NCBI GenBank assembly: GCA_902774055.1
Contig: CACYGX010000012.1
Span: forward strand, 1-64,000
Length of the DNA stretch: 64,000 nt
Direction: 5' to 3'
DNA from: an uncultured Bacteroidales bacterium
GTDB taxonomy: Bacteria > Bacteroidota > Bacteroidia > Bacteroidales > Muribaculaceae
Made by a program: the position numbers and the translations under genes. The notes beneath the pieces were generated by a model. It saw only the letters and a program-made list of their open reading frames with translations, did no database searches and was not told the DNA's origin. Shown piece after piece: positions 1 to 6,990 of this stretch. The number at the start of each line of letters is the position of its first letter. The stretch's first letter is position 1.

Positions 1-48
1 CGTGATTTCGCTTACAATACTTAGCTTTTCTTCAAAACTGTACTTCAT
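1..48 (-). CDS. IS3-family transposase OrfA, N-terminal 16 codons (partial)
   Basis: An ATG on the minus strand at 48-46 opens a frame that runs off the window edge and reads MKYSFEEKLSIVSEIT. This resembles the beginning of the helix-turn-helix OrfA of IS3/IS150 elements, which binds the terminal repeats. The start lies just inside the terminal inverted repeat, as expected. Only 16 codons are visible, so it cannot be judged intact. OrfB with its DDE catalytic domain would lie outside the window. Confidence 0.6.
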   Translation of the reverse strand, partial: MKYSFEEKLSIVSEIT

Positions 49-98
49 AAACAAACTGCACTCCAAAAGTTTTGTGTCTAACTTTTGGGGTGCAGTTC
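1..98 (-). mobile_element. End of an IS3-family insertion sequence (truncated by window edge)
   Basis: The window opens inside an insertion sequence. Bases 54-71 (AACTGCACTCCAAAAGTT) and 80-97 (AACTTTTGGGGTGCAGTT) form an almost perfect inverted repeat around an 8-base loop. Read on the minus strand, the outer arm is followed by a GTTAGACAC-like sequence, as in terminal repeats of the IS150 branch of IS3, and a transposase start codon lies only a few bases further in. The element boundary is inferred at about base 98. The family assignment rests on recalled IR and orfA patterns, not a database search. Confidence 0.7.
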
Positions 99-256
99 AT
101 TCCTTGATTTTTAACAACAAGAAATACAAGAAATACAAATATTATTATATATAAAAATTGTCCTTCTTGTTTTTATTGTCTTTGTTTTAAAGAGGGTGTG
201 GATGCCATCAGAATAATCAGATTTATTAGTTGTTTGTCAATTTGTGTGCTGATGCT

Positions 257-290
257 AACTAAAAACTAAGGACTGAGGACTAAGGGCTTA
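257..290. repeat. Heptanucleotide tandem repeat, about 5 units
   Basis: Imperfect 7-bp units (AAACTAA, GGACTGA, GGACTAA, GGGCTTA) lie just upstream of the promoter of the GH13 gene. They are the reverse complement of the TTAGTCC/TTAGTTT units at 32195-32271 and 42067-42108. Confidence 0.75.
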
Positions 291-301
291 AAAAATATTA
301 C

Positions 302-309
302 TACCTTTG
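302..309 (+). promoter_or_regulatory. Bacteroidetes -7 box TACCTTTG
   Basis: TACCTTTG matches the TAnnTTTG -7 element of the Bacteroidetes housekeeping sigma factor. It ends two bases before the upstream in-frame ATG at 312. That ATG would therefore lie at or before the transcription start, which favours ATG 339. Confidence 0.75.
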
Positions 310-338
310 CGATGATAAAAACAAGATTTTTAGTGTAT

Positions 339-1745
339 ATGAAAAAGATTATTACTACCGCTCTGATTGCTGTCATTGGCTTGTTGTCAGGCATGGCTTC
401 GGCAGCCAATTCAGCTCAAGGAAATGACGAGATTATTCTCCACGCCTGGTCGTGGTCGTTCAACACCATCAAGGAACATCTGTCCGAGATCAAGGACGCG
501 GGCTACACGATTGTGCAGACGTCGCCCATCAACGAGTGCGTCGTGGGCGAAGGCGGCGGCCGCCAGCTCTTCGGCCACGGCAAGTGGTATTACCATTATC
601 AGCCCACCGACTGGACCATCGGCAACTACCAGCTGGGTAGCCGCGACGAGTTCAAGTCCATGTGTGACGAGGCCACCCGCCTGGGCCTGCGTGTCATTGT
701 TGACGTGCTGCCTAACCACACGGTCATCGACCGCACGCAGATCAACGCGCGCCTCGACAGCGCCGTGAATGGCCGCGAAAACCTCTTCCACGCCAACGGC
801 CTGTGGCCCATCAAGGACTACAGCGACCGCTACCAGTGCACAACGGGTGAGATGGGTACGCTGCCCGACGTGAACACCGAGAACCCCGACTTCCAGTACT
901 ACTACATGCAGTATGTCAACGATGTGCTGGCTTGTGGAGCCCGCGGTTTCCGCTACGACACAGCCAAGCATATCGGCCTACCGAACGAGATGTGCGACCC
1001 CAAGTCGCCCGAGAACGACTTCTGGGACGTGGCCATGGGCCGCAAGCCCGTCAAGGGCCTCACGCTGGCAGTGCCGCGCGAGCAACTCTTTATCTATGGC
1101 GAGGTGCTTCAGGACCGCAATGTGCCCGAGCAGGGTTATGCCGAGTATATGGACCTCACGGCCAGCAACTATGGCTGGGTGCTACGCAACGTGCTCAACA
1201 AGCACGATGCCCGTGCCGACAATCTGTTGACGTGGCACCACTCGGTGGATCCCGCCCACCTGGTGACCTGGGTGGAGTCGCACGACACCTATTGTAACGA
1301 GCACGCCTCGGCCGGCATGAGCGATGAGCTCATCCGCCTGGGATGGGTCTTCCTGACCGCACGCCAGTATGGCACGCCGCTGTTCTACTCCCGTCCTCAC
1401 GGCAGCACCCGCGAGAACTATTGGGGTGACAACGAGATTGGCAAGGTGGGTAACGACGAGTTCAAGCACCCCGTGGTCAAGGCCGTCAACGAGTTCCGCC
1501 ACCGCAACATCAATCAGCCCGAGAACATTGTCTATAGCGAAAACGGCAAGCAGATTATCGTCGAGCGCGGTACCCGTGCCGCCGTGGTCATCAACCTCGA
1601 CGAACAGCCCAGCCAGGTGGCCATCCCCGTCACCCTGAGCAATGGCAAATACCGCGACGCGGTGACCAAACAGCGCCTGCAAGTCAAGAAAGGCGTCCTC
1701 AAGGCCACCCTCGCCCCGATGACTGCATACATCCTCTACAAGTAA
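339..1745 (+). CDS. Secreted GH13 alpha-amylase-family glycosidase
   Basis: This protein of about 468 aa has an N-terminal signal peptide (MKKIITTALIAVIGLLSG, then ASA) and a GH13 TIM barrel. It should hydrolyse alpha-glucans such as starch or maltodextrins in the periplasm or outside the cell. The conserved GH13 blocks are present: DVLPNH near residue 122, GFRYD with the nucleophile Asp near 207, the acid/base Glu in IYGE near 255, and the SHD transition-state Asp near 316. A short beta-rich C-terminal domain follows. The -7 box at 302-309 argues against the longer frame starting at 312. A strong hairpin follows the gene. No SusC/SusD partner lies nearby. The exact GH13 subfamily and substrate are not determined. 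Confidence 0.9.
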   Translation: MKKIITTALIAVIGLLSGMASAANSAQGNDEIILHAWSWSFNTIKEHLSEIKDAGYTIVQTSPINECVVGEGGGRQLFGHGKWYYHYQPTDWTIGNYQLGSRDEFKSMCDEATRLGLRVIVDVLPNHTVIDRTQINARLDSAVNGRENLFHANGLWPIKDYSDRYQCTTGEMGTLPDVNTENPDFQYYYMQYVNDVLACGARGFRYDTAKHIGLPNEMCDPKSPENDFWDVAMGRKPVKGLTLAVPREQLFIYGEVLQDRNVPEQGYAEYMDLTASNYGWVLRNVLNKHDARADNLLTWHHSVDPAHLVTWVESHDTYCNEHASAGMSDELIRLGWVFLTARQYGTPLFYSRPHGSTRENYWGDNEIGKVGNDEFKHPVVKAVNEFRHRNINQPENIVYSENGKQIIVERGTRAAVVINLDEQPSQVAIPVTLSNGKYRDAVTKQRLQVKKGVLKATLAPMTAYILYK

Positions 1746-1792
1746 CCTATTCAATTCATCAAATTCAATAGCTTAGACTTTAGAGTGTACAG

Positions 1793-1829
1793 TAGCATCC
1801 GCATTCCAACTGAGGGAGTGCGGATGCTA
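1793..1829. terminator. Intergenic hairpin terminator
   Basis: A 15-bp stem (1793-1807 with 1815-1829, one G-U pair) has a 7-base loop and is followed by a T-rich stretch. It lies between two convergent genes and could serve both. Confidence 0.75.
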
Positions 1830-1865
1830 TTAGTTTAATTCGTGTAATTCGTTGTTTATTAGTTC

Positions 1866-3104
1866 CTAGATGGGTGTGGCACCTAGCATGCGCAGGACGG
1901 TGTGGAGGCGGGCGGTGTGGTCGCCGCGCACGATGACGTGGTGGTTGCCGATGCTGCGCTCCAGGAAGTAGTCCAGCGGCTCGTCCAGGCGCAGGTGCAA
2001 CTGGGTGCGGCACATGTTGGGATTGGAAGTGCATTCCAGCAGGCGTGCCTTGCTGATGAAGTAGCGCTCCATTTGCCTGCCACCGCATTTAACTACTGTC
2101 ATGTCCATCGGTTCGAAGACACCCTCGACAGCGACACCGCTCAGCGACTCGTAGTGGTCGCGCACGATGTAGAAGTCGGTCATCGCGGGAGCGATGGTGC
2201 AGTGGGCAAGAACAATTTCGTGGGCCGCATTGTCCAGAATCTTTGACGGGTTGGCCATGAAGGTCATCTCGCCCGTAGTGGCCTGCACGGTAAGCATGGT
2301 GAGCAGGGTCTGCTCGTCGCCTTCACAGCCTGCGGGAATGCCCTCCTGGTTGAGCAGAGCCAGTGCCACGCAGCCCGTGGTTCGGGTCGTGGGTATGAGG
2401 TCAAAGCAGTTGAGCGTGAACGCATCCAGATGGTAATGCTCCACGATTTTCTTTATGGCCTTGTAGAGACGCATGGCCTTAACTACCTCGTCGCGAGACG
2501 GCTCCTTGATGCCGAAGGCTTTCTTGATGAACTCGTCGGTGATGTCTTGCACCTCGTCGTCTTTAACCGCCTGATAGCCGCTAACGACCTCATCGAGGGG
2601 TACGTCCACCATCACCACACCCCATCGCTCGCGCATGGTCTGATAGTCCACATTACTGGCGATAAGCCACCCCGAGGGCTTGCCGATGACGCCCACGCGC
2701 TTGCCGTTGAGCTTGTCGATGGTGTCATGGGCGATGGCGTAATCGTCAATGCCCTGCATGATGAAATCGGTGGGACCGTGCAATACACGCCCGTGGCGGT
2801 TGTTCAGGCGCATCCACGACAGGATCTCGAGTGATGCGGCCAGCGAGTTTTTCAGACCGTCGGCAATGAGTGTGACATAGGGCGGCAGGCGGTCGATATT
2901 GGCCTTGACCATTTCCTCGACACCACCGCTACCGACAAGCACCATCGTGGGGCCTTCGGGCAACTTGGTGTCCAGATCTTCGGGAAAAATATACTGCACG
3001 TCATATTTCTCGGCAATAGCGTCAAGCAGTTCGTGGTGGTCGGTGAAAATCGACTCCCTCGTCGCTAGTGACGAGGCGAATGTAATCAGGTTCAATTTCA
3101 TCAT
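1866..3104 (-). CDS. L-fucose/L-arabinose isomerase-like family protein
   Basis: This 412-aa cytosolic protein resembles the compact L-fucose isomerase-like family, which is shorter than classical FucI (about 590 aa). Visible family-type features are VGVIGKPSGWLIAS around residue 140, a conserved central FTLNCFDLIPT segment, and a GCEGDEQTLLTML segment followed by a beta-rich C-terminal domain ending in HHVIVRGDHTARL. In classical isomerases the acidic residues of the central region bind the metal. Here the substrate is unknown. The protein may isomerise a deoxy-sugar or have another role. The start is MM, and either Met is possible. A TACATTTG box lies 32 bp upstream. It converges with the amylase gene but is not clearly in an operon. 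Confidence 0.8.
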   Translation of the reverse strand: MMKLNLITFASSLATRESIFTDHHELLDAIAEKYDVQYIFPEDLDTKLPEGPTMVLVGSGGVEEMVKANIDRLPPYVTLIADGLKNSLAASLEILSWMRLNNRHGRVLHGPTDFIMQGIDDYAIAHDTIDKLNGKRVGVIGKPSGWLIASNVDYQTMRERWGVVMVDVPLDEVVSGYQAVKDDEVQDITDEFIKKAFGIKEPSRDEVVKAMRLYKAIKKIVEHYHLDAFTLNCFDLIPTTRTTGCVALALLNQEGIPAGCEGDEQTLLTMLTVQATTGEMTFMANPSKILDNAAHEIVLAHCTIAPAMTDFYIVRDHYESLSGVAVEGVFEPMDMTVVKCGGRQMERYFISKARLLECTSNPNMCRTQLHLRLDEPLDYFLERSIGNHHVIVRGDHTARLHTVLRMLGATPI

Positions 3105-3135
3105 GATGAATGGTTAAAAGATTGTTTTGATAGTG

Positions 3136-3143
3136 CAAATGTA
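3136..3143 (-). promoter_or_regulatory. -7 box TACATTTG (minus strand)
   Basis: CAAATGTA on the plus strand reads TACATTTG toward the fucose-isomerase-like gene and fits TAnnTTTG. Confidence 0.6.
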
Positions 3144-3268
3144 GTGATAATCTGCGATAGTCACAAATAAATGCTGATTGATGTGGTTTTTCAATCCCCC
3201 TTGTGTGTCTAAAAGGCAAAGAACATTGATGGATGACTAAACACTACAATGCTACAAACTGGACGGGG

Positions 3269-4414
3269 TCACTCCATCTCACATAGGACTTTTGTCATCT
3301 CGTTGAGGGCAAGGCATTCCTGTCGTGTGAGAGTTTGGGTCGTCGAGCGGTTTTCCCAAGGAGCGAGGATGAGCAGGTGGCCTTGTGAACAGGCCTCAAT
3401 GAACTCGCCGCCAGGTTTGGTGAATGGCGTGAAACTCATGGGAGAAATGAAGATGAGCGGCAGGTGAGCATCAAGCGCGGCTCTCATGACCGCCTTTTCG
3501 CCTGGGCTGATAGAGGGTGATACTAACACGACGCCATTACGGGCTTCCTCAAGATACTGCCTCACAACATCGTTGATTTCTTGTTCATTTAAGCGGCGTG
3601 AGCATTGCACTGGTCGTTTCATGGGATGATTGAGCAGGAAGCGGTTGCCGATGGCGGCATAATTTTGCCCTGCAATGTGCAAGCCGAACTGCACTCTGAA
3701 CAGGTCAGGGTGTTCACGTTTGGCCAACAAGCGACGAGGGTTGTCTGCCAGGTAGCTGAGCCAGCGTTCAAGTTGCCCTTCTCGGAGCAGAATACGGTCA
3801 TTATATCCACTGGCAAACAGGAGGCCGTGCTTGCGGTCGTAGCACGAGCGTGGTGGTCGTGGGCGTTCGGTTTGTTGACTTGCTTGTTGTCTTGCTTGCT
3901 CTCTTGCTTGTTGTGGCAATGCCACAACACACGGGACGGGGTGCTCGAGGACGGGGTGCTCGAGGACGGGTTGCCCGAGGACGGGGTGCTCGAGGACGGG
4001 TTGATTGAGGACAATGCGGCGGTAATCCTTGTTGCAGCCGGCTTTGAAGCCTGAGATCGCCTGCCCGATGTGCTTGTCCATCTTTTCTCTCACAAAGATG
4101 ACGCCATGCAGGTGGTCAGGCATCATCTGTAATGCGATGACATGGATCTCGGGGTGTCGATTCTCTATCGAGAAGAAGTTGCGTTGTACTGCCTCTCCCG
4201 GTTCGCTTAATAAGATGCGGGGTTCTTCTTGACTGCCTTTCTTGGCATTACTTTTTCCAACCAGTTTCCCGAATAGTGGCCGTCGTCCCTCGGTGACAAG
4301 AGTGATGAGATAGATACAGCGCCCTTGATAATCATGGTCGATACAGCGACGAAGCATCGATGGCTTGCGCTCTCCAGCGAATGGTTGCTGCTTCTCGAAG
4401 GTCTCTCTATCCAT
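3269..4414 (-). CDS. RAYT-like HUH (Y1) transposase with C-terminal DprA/SLOG-like domain
   Basis: The product of about 381 aa starts with a Y1-transposase (IS200/TnpA-REP-like) domain. It has the metal-binding H-L-H of the HUH motif (MMPDHLHG) near residue 102 and a candidate nucleophilic Tyr in CNKDYRR near 131. RAYT proteins nick and rejoin single-stranded DNA at REP palindromes. The region from about residue 138 to 185 is a low-complexity insertion made of PVLEH pentapeptide and QAREQ/QARQQ repeats. After it the domain resumes at GYNDRILLREGQLERW. From about residue 285 a Rossmann-like segment (VVLVSPSISPGEK...KPGGEF...ACSQGHLLILAPW) recalls DprA/SLOG folds. ATG 4414 was chosen. An in-frame ATG at 4468 is possible but falls next to the palindrome at 4448-4466. 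The link to palindromes is discussed as a finding. Confidence 0.8.
   Translation of the reverse strand: MDRETFEKQQPFAGERKPSMLRRCIDHDYQGRCIYLITLVTEGRRPLFGKLVGKSNAKKGSQEEPRILLSEPGEAVQRNFFSIENRHPEIHVIALQMMPDHLHGVIFVREKMDKHIGQAISGFKAGCNKDYRRIVLNQPVLEHPVLGQPVLEHPVLEHPVPCVVALPQQAREQARQQASQQTERPRPPRSCYDRKHGLLFASGYNDRILLREGQLERWLSYLADNPRRLLAKREHPDLFRVQFGLHIAGQNYAAIGNRFLLNHPMKRPVQCSRRLNEQEINDVVRQYLEEARNGVVLVSPSISPGEKAVMRAALDAHLPLIFISPMSFTPFTKPGGEFIEACSQGHLLILAPWENRSTTQTLTRQECLALNEMTKVLCEME
3879..3914. repeat. 12-bp tandem repeat (3 units) inside the transposase gene
   Basis: CTTGCTTGTTGT occurs three times with minor changes. On the minus strand it encodes the QAREQARQQASQQ stretch of the HUH transposase linker. 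Confidence 0.85.
3910..3928. repeat. REP-like palindrome GTTGTGGCAATGCCACAAC
   Basis: This is a perfect 8-bp inverted repeat around AAT. A copy with loop GAT lies at 4448-4466. Both belong to the HUH transposase locus, and this one is inside the coding sequence. Confidence 0.85.
3934..4008. repeat. 15-bp tandem repeat (5 units) inside the transposase gene
   Basis: The unit GGACGGGGTGCTCGA is repeated five times with substitutions and stays in frame. It encodes PVLEH-type pentapeptides on the minus strand. Confidence 0.9.
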
Positions 4415-4447
4415 TTCTCGATTCCTGTTTTGATGGTTATCATGTGG

Positions 4448-4466
4448 GTTGTGGCGATGCCACAAC
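4448..4466. repeat. REP-like palindrome GTTGTGGCGATGCCACAAC
   Basis: This is the second copy of the palindrome, at the 5' edge of the HUH transposase gene, with 8-bp arms and loop GAT. It is followed at 4468-4497 by two tandem copies of a 15-bp sequence beginning TACTGGACTAT. Confidence 0.85.
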
Positions 4467-4467
4467 A

Positions 4468-4497
4468 TACTGGACTATTGTTTACTGGACTATGGTT
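4468..4497. repeat. 15-bp direct repeat, two tandem copies
   Basis: TACTGGACTATTGTT and TACTGGACTATGGTT abut each other between the transposase palindrome and the stop codon of the tRNA-dihydrouridine synthase gene. Confidence 0.85.
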
Positions 4498-5464
4498 CCT
4501 CGTTTTCCTCTTCTTGGGGGTTGAGGGCGGCGGTGACGTCGTCGAGGGCGGCAGCGGCGGCGTTTTGGTACTGGTCAAGGGTGCGGGACTTGCGGATGGC
4601 TTTGAACAGTTTGTGGGCCGTGCCGGGGAGGAAGGTCTGCCAGATGTCTTGCAGGTGGCGCACTAGTTGAGCCTCACCGCCGTTGAGTTGGTCGGTGTAA
4701 CCATCCACCAGCAGGTCGTGGAAATGGCGGTAGTCGTCGGGTGTGGCATCAGGGACCAGCATGCCGGGGTTGGCGGCCAGGCCGCTGCCCACCATCACAG
4801 CGGCAAGGGTGGGGTAGCGATGGATGGTCTGCTCAATGTCCTCGACAGTGTGCAGGCTGCCGTTATAGATGACAGGCCATGCCGAGGCTGCCAGCAGTGC
4901 CTCGAACTGCTCGATATCCAATTCTCCCTTGTACTGCTGCTTGCCCGTGCGTGGATGTACGGCGACATGCTCGGGCTTGATGATGTCCATCAAGGGGAGG
5001 ATGTCACGCCACTGGTCGTTGCGGTCCCAACCGATGCGCATTTTCACGCTAAACTTGATGTCCTCAACACTCGCGAGCGACTTGAACAGCGCCTCGACGA
5101 GGTCTGGATGGGCCAACATGCCCGAGCCCTTGCGATGCAGGGCGATGGGCGGGAAGGGGCAGCCCAGGTTGATGTCGATGCGGCTATAGCCCATCTGCTT
5201 GAGGGCGTCCACCATCATCAGTGCATGCTCGGGCTGGCAGGCAAGAATCTGAGGAATGAGCGTTGTGCCCGCGTTGCGCTCGGGTTCCACATCACGCAGG
5301 TCTTTGCGCCTGACCTCGCCATGTTCCACGCGCATGAAGGGCGCATAGTAGGCGTCCACGCCGCCAAACACCTCGTGTTGGGCCATGCGCCACACGTTGT
5401 CGGTCACTCCTTGCAGCGGTGCCGCAAGCACGGGTATATTGATGTCGTTGCTGTTCATAGTCAT
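4490..5464 (-). CDS. tRNA-dihydrouridine synthase (Dus family)
   Basis: This FMN enzyme reduces uridine to dihydrouridine in tRNA D-loops. The sequence shows the Dus barrel start (PVLAAPLQGVTDNVWR), the INLGCPFPP segment near residue 90, KMRIGW, the VHPRTGKQQYKG block and the IYNGSL/MVGSGLAANP phosphate-binding region. At the position of the usual catalytic Cys the sequence reads GCPFPPIALHRKGSGM, where many Dus proteins have GCP...KxGxGxxL. The general-acid Cys is therefore not where it is usually seen and should be checked by alignment. A TATCTTTG box at 5495-5502 covers the longest possible start (5497), so ATG 5464 or 5458 is more likely. The C-terminus is Glu-rich. The gene stops at the edge of the transposase repeats. 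Confidence 0.88.
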   Translation of the reverse strand: MTMNSNDINIPVLAAPLQGVTDNVWRMAQHEVFGGVDAYYAPFMRVEHGEVRRKDLRDVEPERNAGTTLIPQILACQPEHALMMVDALKQMGYSRIDINLGCPFPPIALHRKGSGMLAHPDLVEALFKSLASVEDIKFSVKMRIGWDRNDQWRDILPLMDIIKPEHVAVHPRTGKQQYKGELDIEQFEALLAASAWPVIYNGSLHTVEDIEQTIHRYPTLAAVMVGSGLAANPGMLVPDATPDDYRHFHDLLVDGYTDQLNGGEAQLVRHLQDIWQTFLPGTAHKLFKAIRKSRTLDQYQNAAAAALDDVTAALNPQEEENEEP

Positions 5465-5494
5465 ATTGTCGCTTTTTTGTTCTTGTTCGTCCCA

Positions 5495-5502
5495 CAAAGA
5501 TA
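5495..5502 (-). promoter_or_regulatory. -7 box TATCTTTG for the dus gene
   Basis: It reads TATCTTTG on the minus strand, about 31 bp upstream of the chosen ATG, and overlaps the longer frame, so it decides the start. Confidence 0.7.
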
Positions 5503-5606
5503 GTCTTTTTTCTTGAGATGTTTCCCAACTGATTGATATCGGCGAAATAATGTGCTGTTTTTACAATTTTTTATCCAGAAATTGGCTGGAAACTGAAATT
5601 TGCCTG

Positions 5607-5614
5607 TATATTTG
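5607..5614 (+). promoter_or_regulatory. -7 box TATATTTG for trkA-trkH
   Basis: The TAnnTTTG match ends 26 bp before the trkA ATG at 5641. Confidence 0.7.
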
Positions 5615-5640
5615 CCGCCCAGAACTTATCATGTTTGACT

Positions 5641-6987
5641 ATGAAGGTTATTATTTACGGCGCCGATGCCATTGGAGCGCATCTGGCCGAATTGTTCTCC
5701 AAGATTAAGCAGAACATCATCGTCATTGATGAGGACGAGGCAAAGTTGGAGCGGGTTTCGTCGGACAGTGATCTGTTGACGATTCATTCTTCATCTAGTG
5801 CGCCCATCGAGACGTTCAAAGTCGCTGGTGTGAGTACGGCCGACCTGTTTATCTCGGTCAAGCGCGACGAGAACTTGAATTTGAATCTGTGTGTACTTGC
5901 CAAGTCGATGGGTGCCAAACAGACTGTGGCAAGAGTTGAAAATGTCGAATATACCCATCCGCAGTTCATCGAGGCCTTCAAGCGGGCAGGCGTCTCATCG
6001 ATTATCTATCCTGATGACCTGGCTGCTCAGGACATCGTTGCCGGGTTGGAACTGTCATGGGTGAGTCAGCGATGGGAGGTGTATAATGGTGCTCTCACTA
6101 TGCTTGGCGTCAAGATGAGAGAGCAATGTGAGGTACTGGGGCATCCACTCAAGGACGTCTGTAAGCCCGACACCCCCTATCATGTCATAGCCATTAAGCG
6201 TGGCGCTGATACGATTATCCCCACGGGTAATGATATGCTCCTTCCAAACGATTACGTTTATTTCATGACGACAAAGGAGTTCATTCCCGAGATGAAGCGG
6301 ATTGTCGGCAAGGAGGATTATCCTGAGGTCAAGAATGTCATCATCGTGGGTGGTGGCAAGACTGCAGTGCGTGTGGTGAACCGCATGCCGAGTGGGGTGA
6401 AGGTCAAAATCTTTGAGGCAAGCACCGCGCGATGCGAGGAACTCAACGAAATCATCGACAAGAAGCATGTGATGGTCATCAATGCCGATGGCCGCTCGGT
6501 GGCCAACCTTCTCGAAGAGAATGTGAAGCAGGCTCATGCGCTGGTGGCCCTGACCGGCAATGCCGAAGCCAATATCCTCACCTGCATGACGGCCCATGAA
6601 CTGGGGGTGCACAAGACTGTTGCCATGATTGAGAATATGGACTACATGGGTATAGCCGGCAATGCCGACATCGGCATCATTATTAATAAACAGGCCCTTA
6701 CGGCCAGCTACATCTATCAGCTGCTGCTCGACGGCGATGTGCGCAATATACGCAGCCTGCTCATGGTCAATGCCGACGTTGCCGAGTTTACCGCTCGCGA
6801 GGGTTCACGCATCACTTCCAAGCGGGTGTATGAGCTCAATCTTTCCAGGCAGATTGAATTGGGCGGACTGGTGCGCGATGGCGTGGGCATGTTGATTAAT
6901 GGCAATACTCAAATCCAGCCCGGAGACCATGTCGTGGTCTTCTGTCAAGACACCAATATCAGCCAGATTGAGAAATACTTCATTTAA
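5641..6987 (+). CDS. trkA: Trk potassium uptake regulator TrkA
   Basis: TrkA is the cytosolic NAD-binding gating subunit of the Trk K+ channel. This protein of about 448 aa has the expected two RCK halves. Each has an N-domain Rossmann fold (MKVIIYGADAIGAHLA at the start and VIIVGGGKTAVRVV near residue 237) followed by a TrkA-C domain. ATG 5641 is preferred over an upstream in-frame TTG. The trkH gene begins three bases after the stop, so the two are co-transcribed from the box at 5607-5614. Confidence 0.95.
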   Translation: MKVIIYGADAIGAHLAELFSKIKQNIIVIDEDEAKLERVSSDSDLLTIHSSSSAPIETFKVAGVSTADLFISVKRDENLNLNLCVLAKSMGAKQTVARVENVEYTHPQFIEAFKRAGVSSIIYPDDLAAQDIVAGLELSWVSQRWEVYNGALTMLGVKMREQCEVLGHPLKDVCKPDTPYHVIAIKRGADTIIPTGNDMLLPNDYVYFMTTKEFIPEMKRIVGKEDYPEVKNVIIVGGGKTAVRVVNRMPSGVKVKIFEASTARCEELNEIIDKKHVMVINADGRSVANLLEENVKQAHALVALTGNAEANILTCMTAHELGVHKTVAMIENMDYMGIAGNADIGIIINKQALTASYIYQLLLDGDVRNIRSLLMVNADVAEFTAREGSRITSKRVYELNLSRQIELGGLVRDGVGMLINGNTQIQPGDHVVVFCQDTNISQIEKYFI

Positions 6988-6990
6988 CCC

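Noticed and set aside
312-338. Start of the first amylase at ATG 312
   Set aside because: The -7 promoter box TACCTTTG ends at 309, so transcription would begin at or beyond this codon.
411-971. Long minus-strand frames opposite the GH13 gene
   Set aside because: They lie opposite a clearly conserved gene, their translations are Val/Ala/Leu-rich without domain features, and they arise from GC-rich codon bias.
3605-4054. Plus-strand frame opposite the HUH transposase gene
   Set aside because: It is antisense to the conserved HUH domain, and its repeats come from the minisatellites encoding the minus-strand linker.
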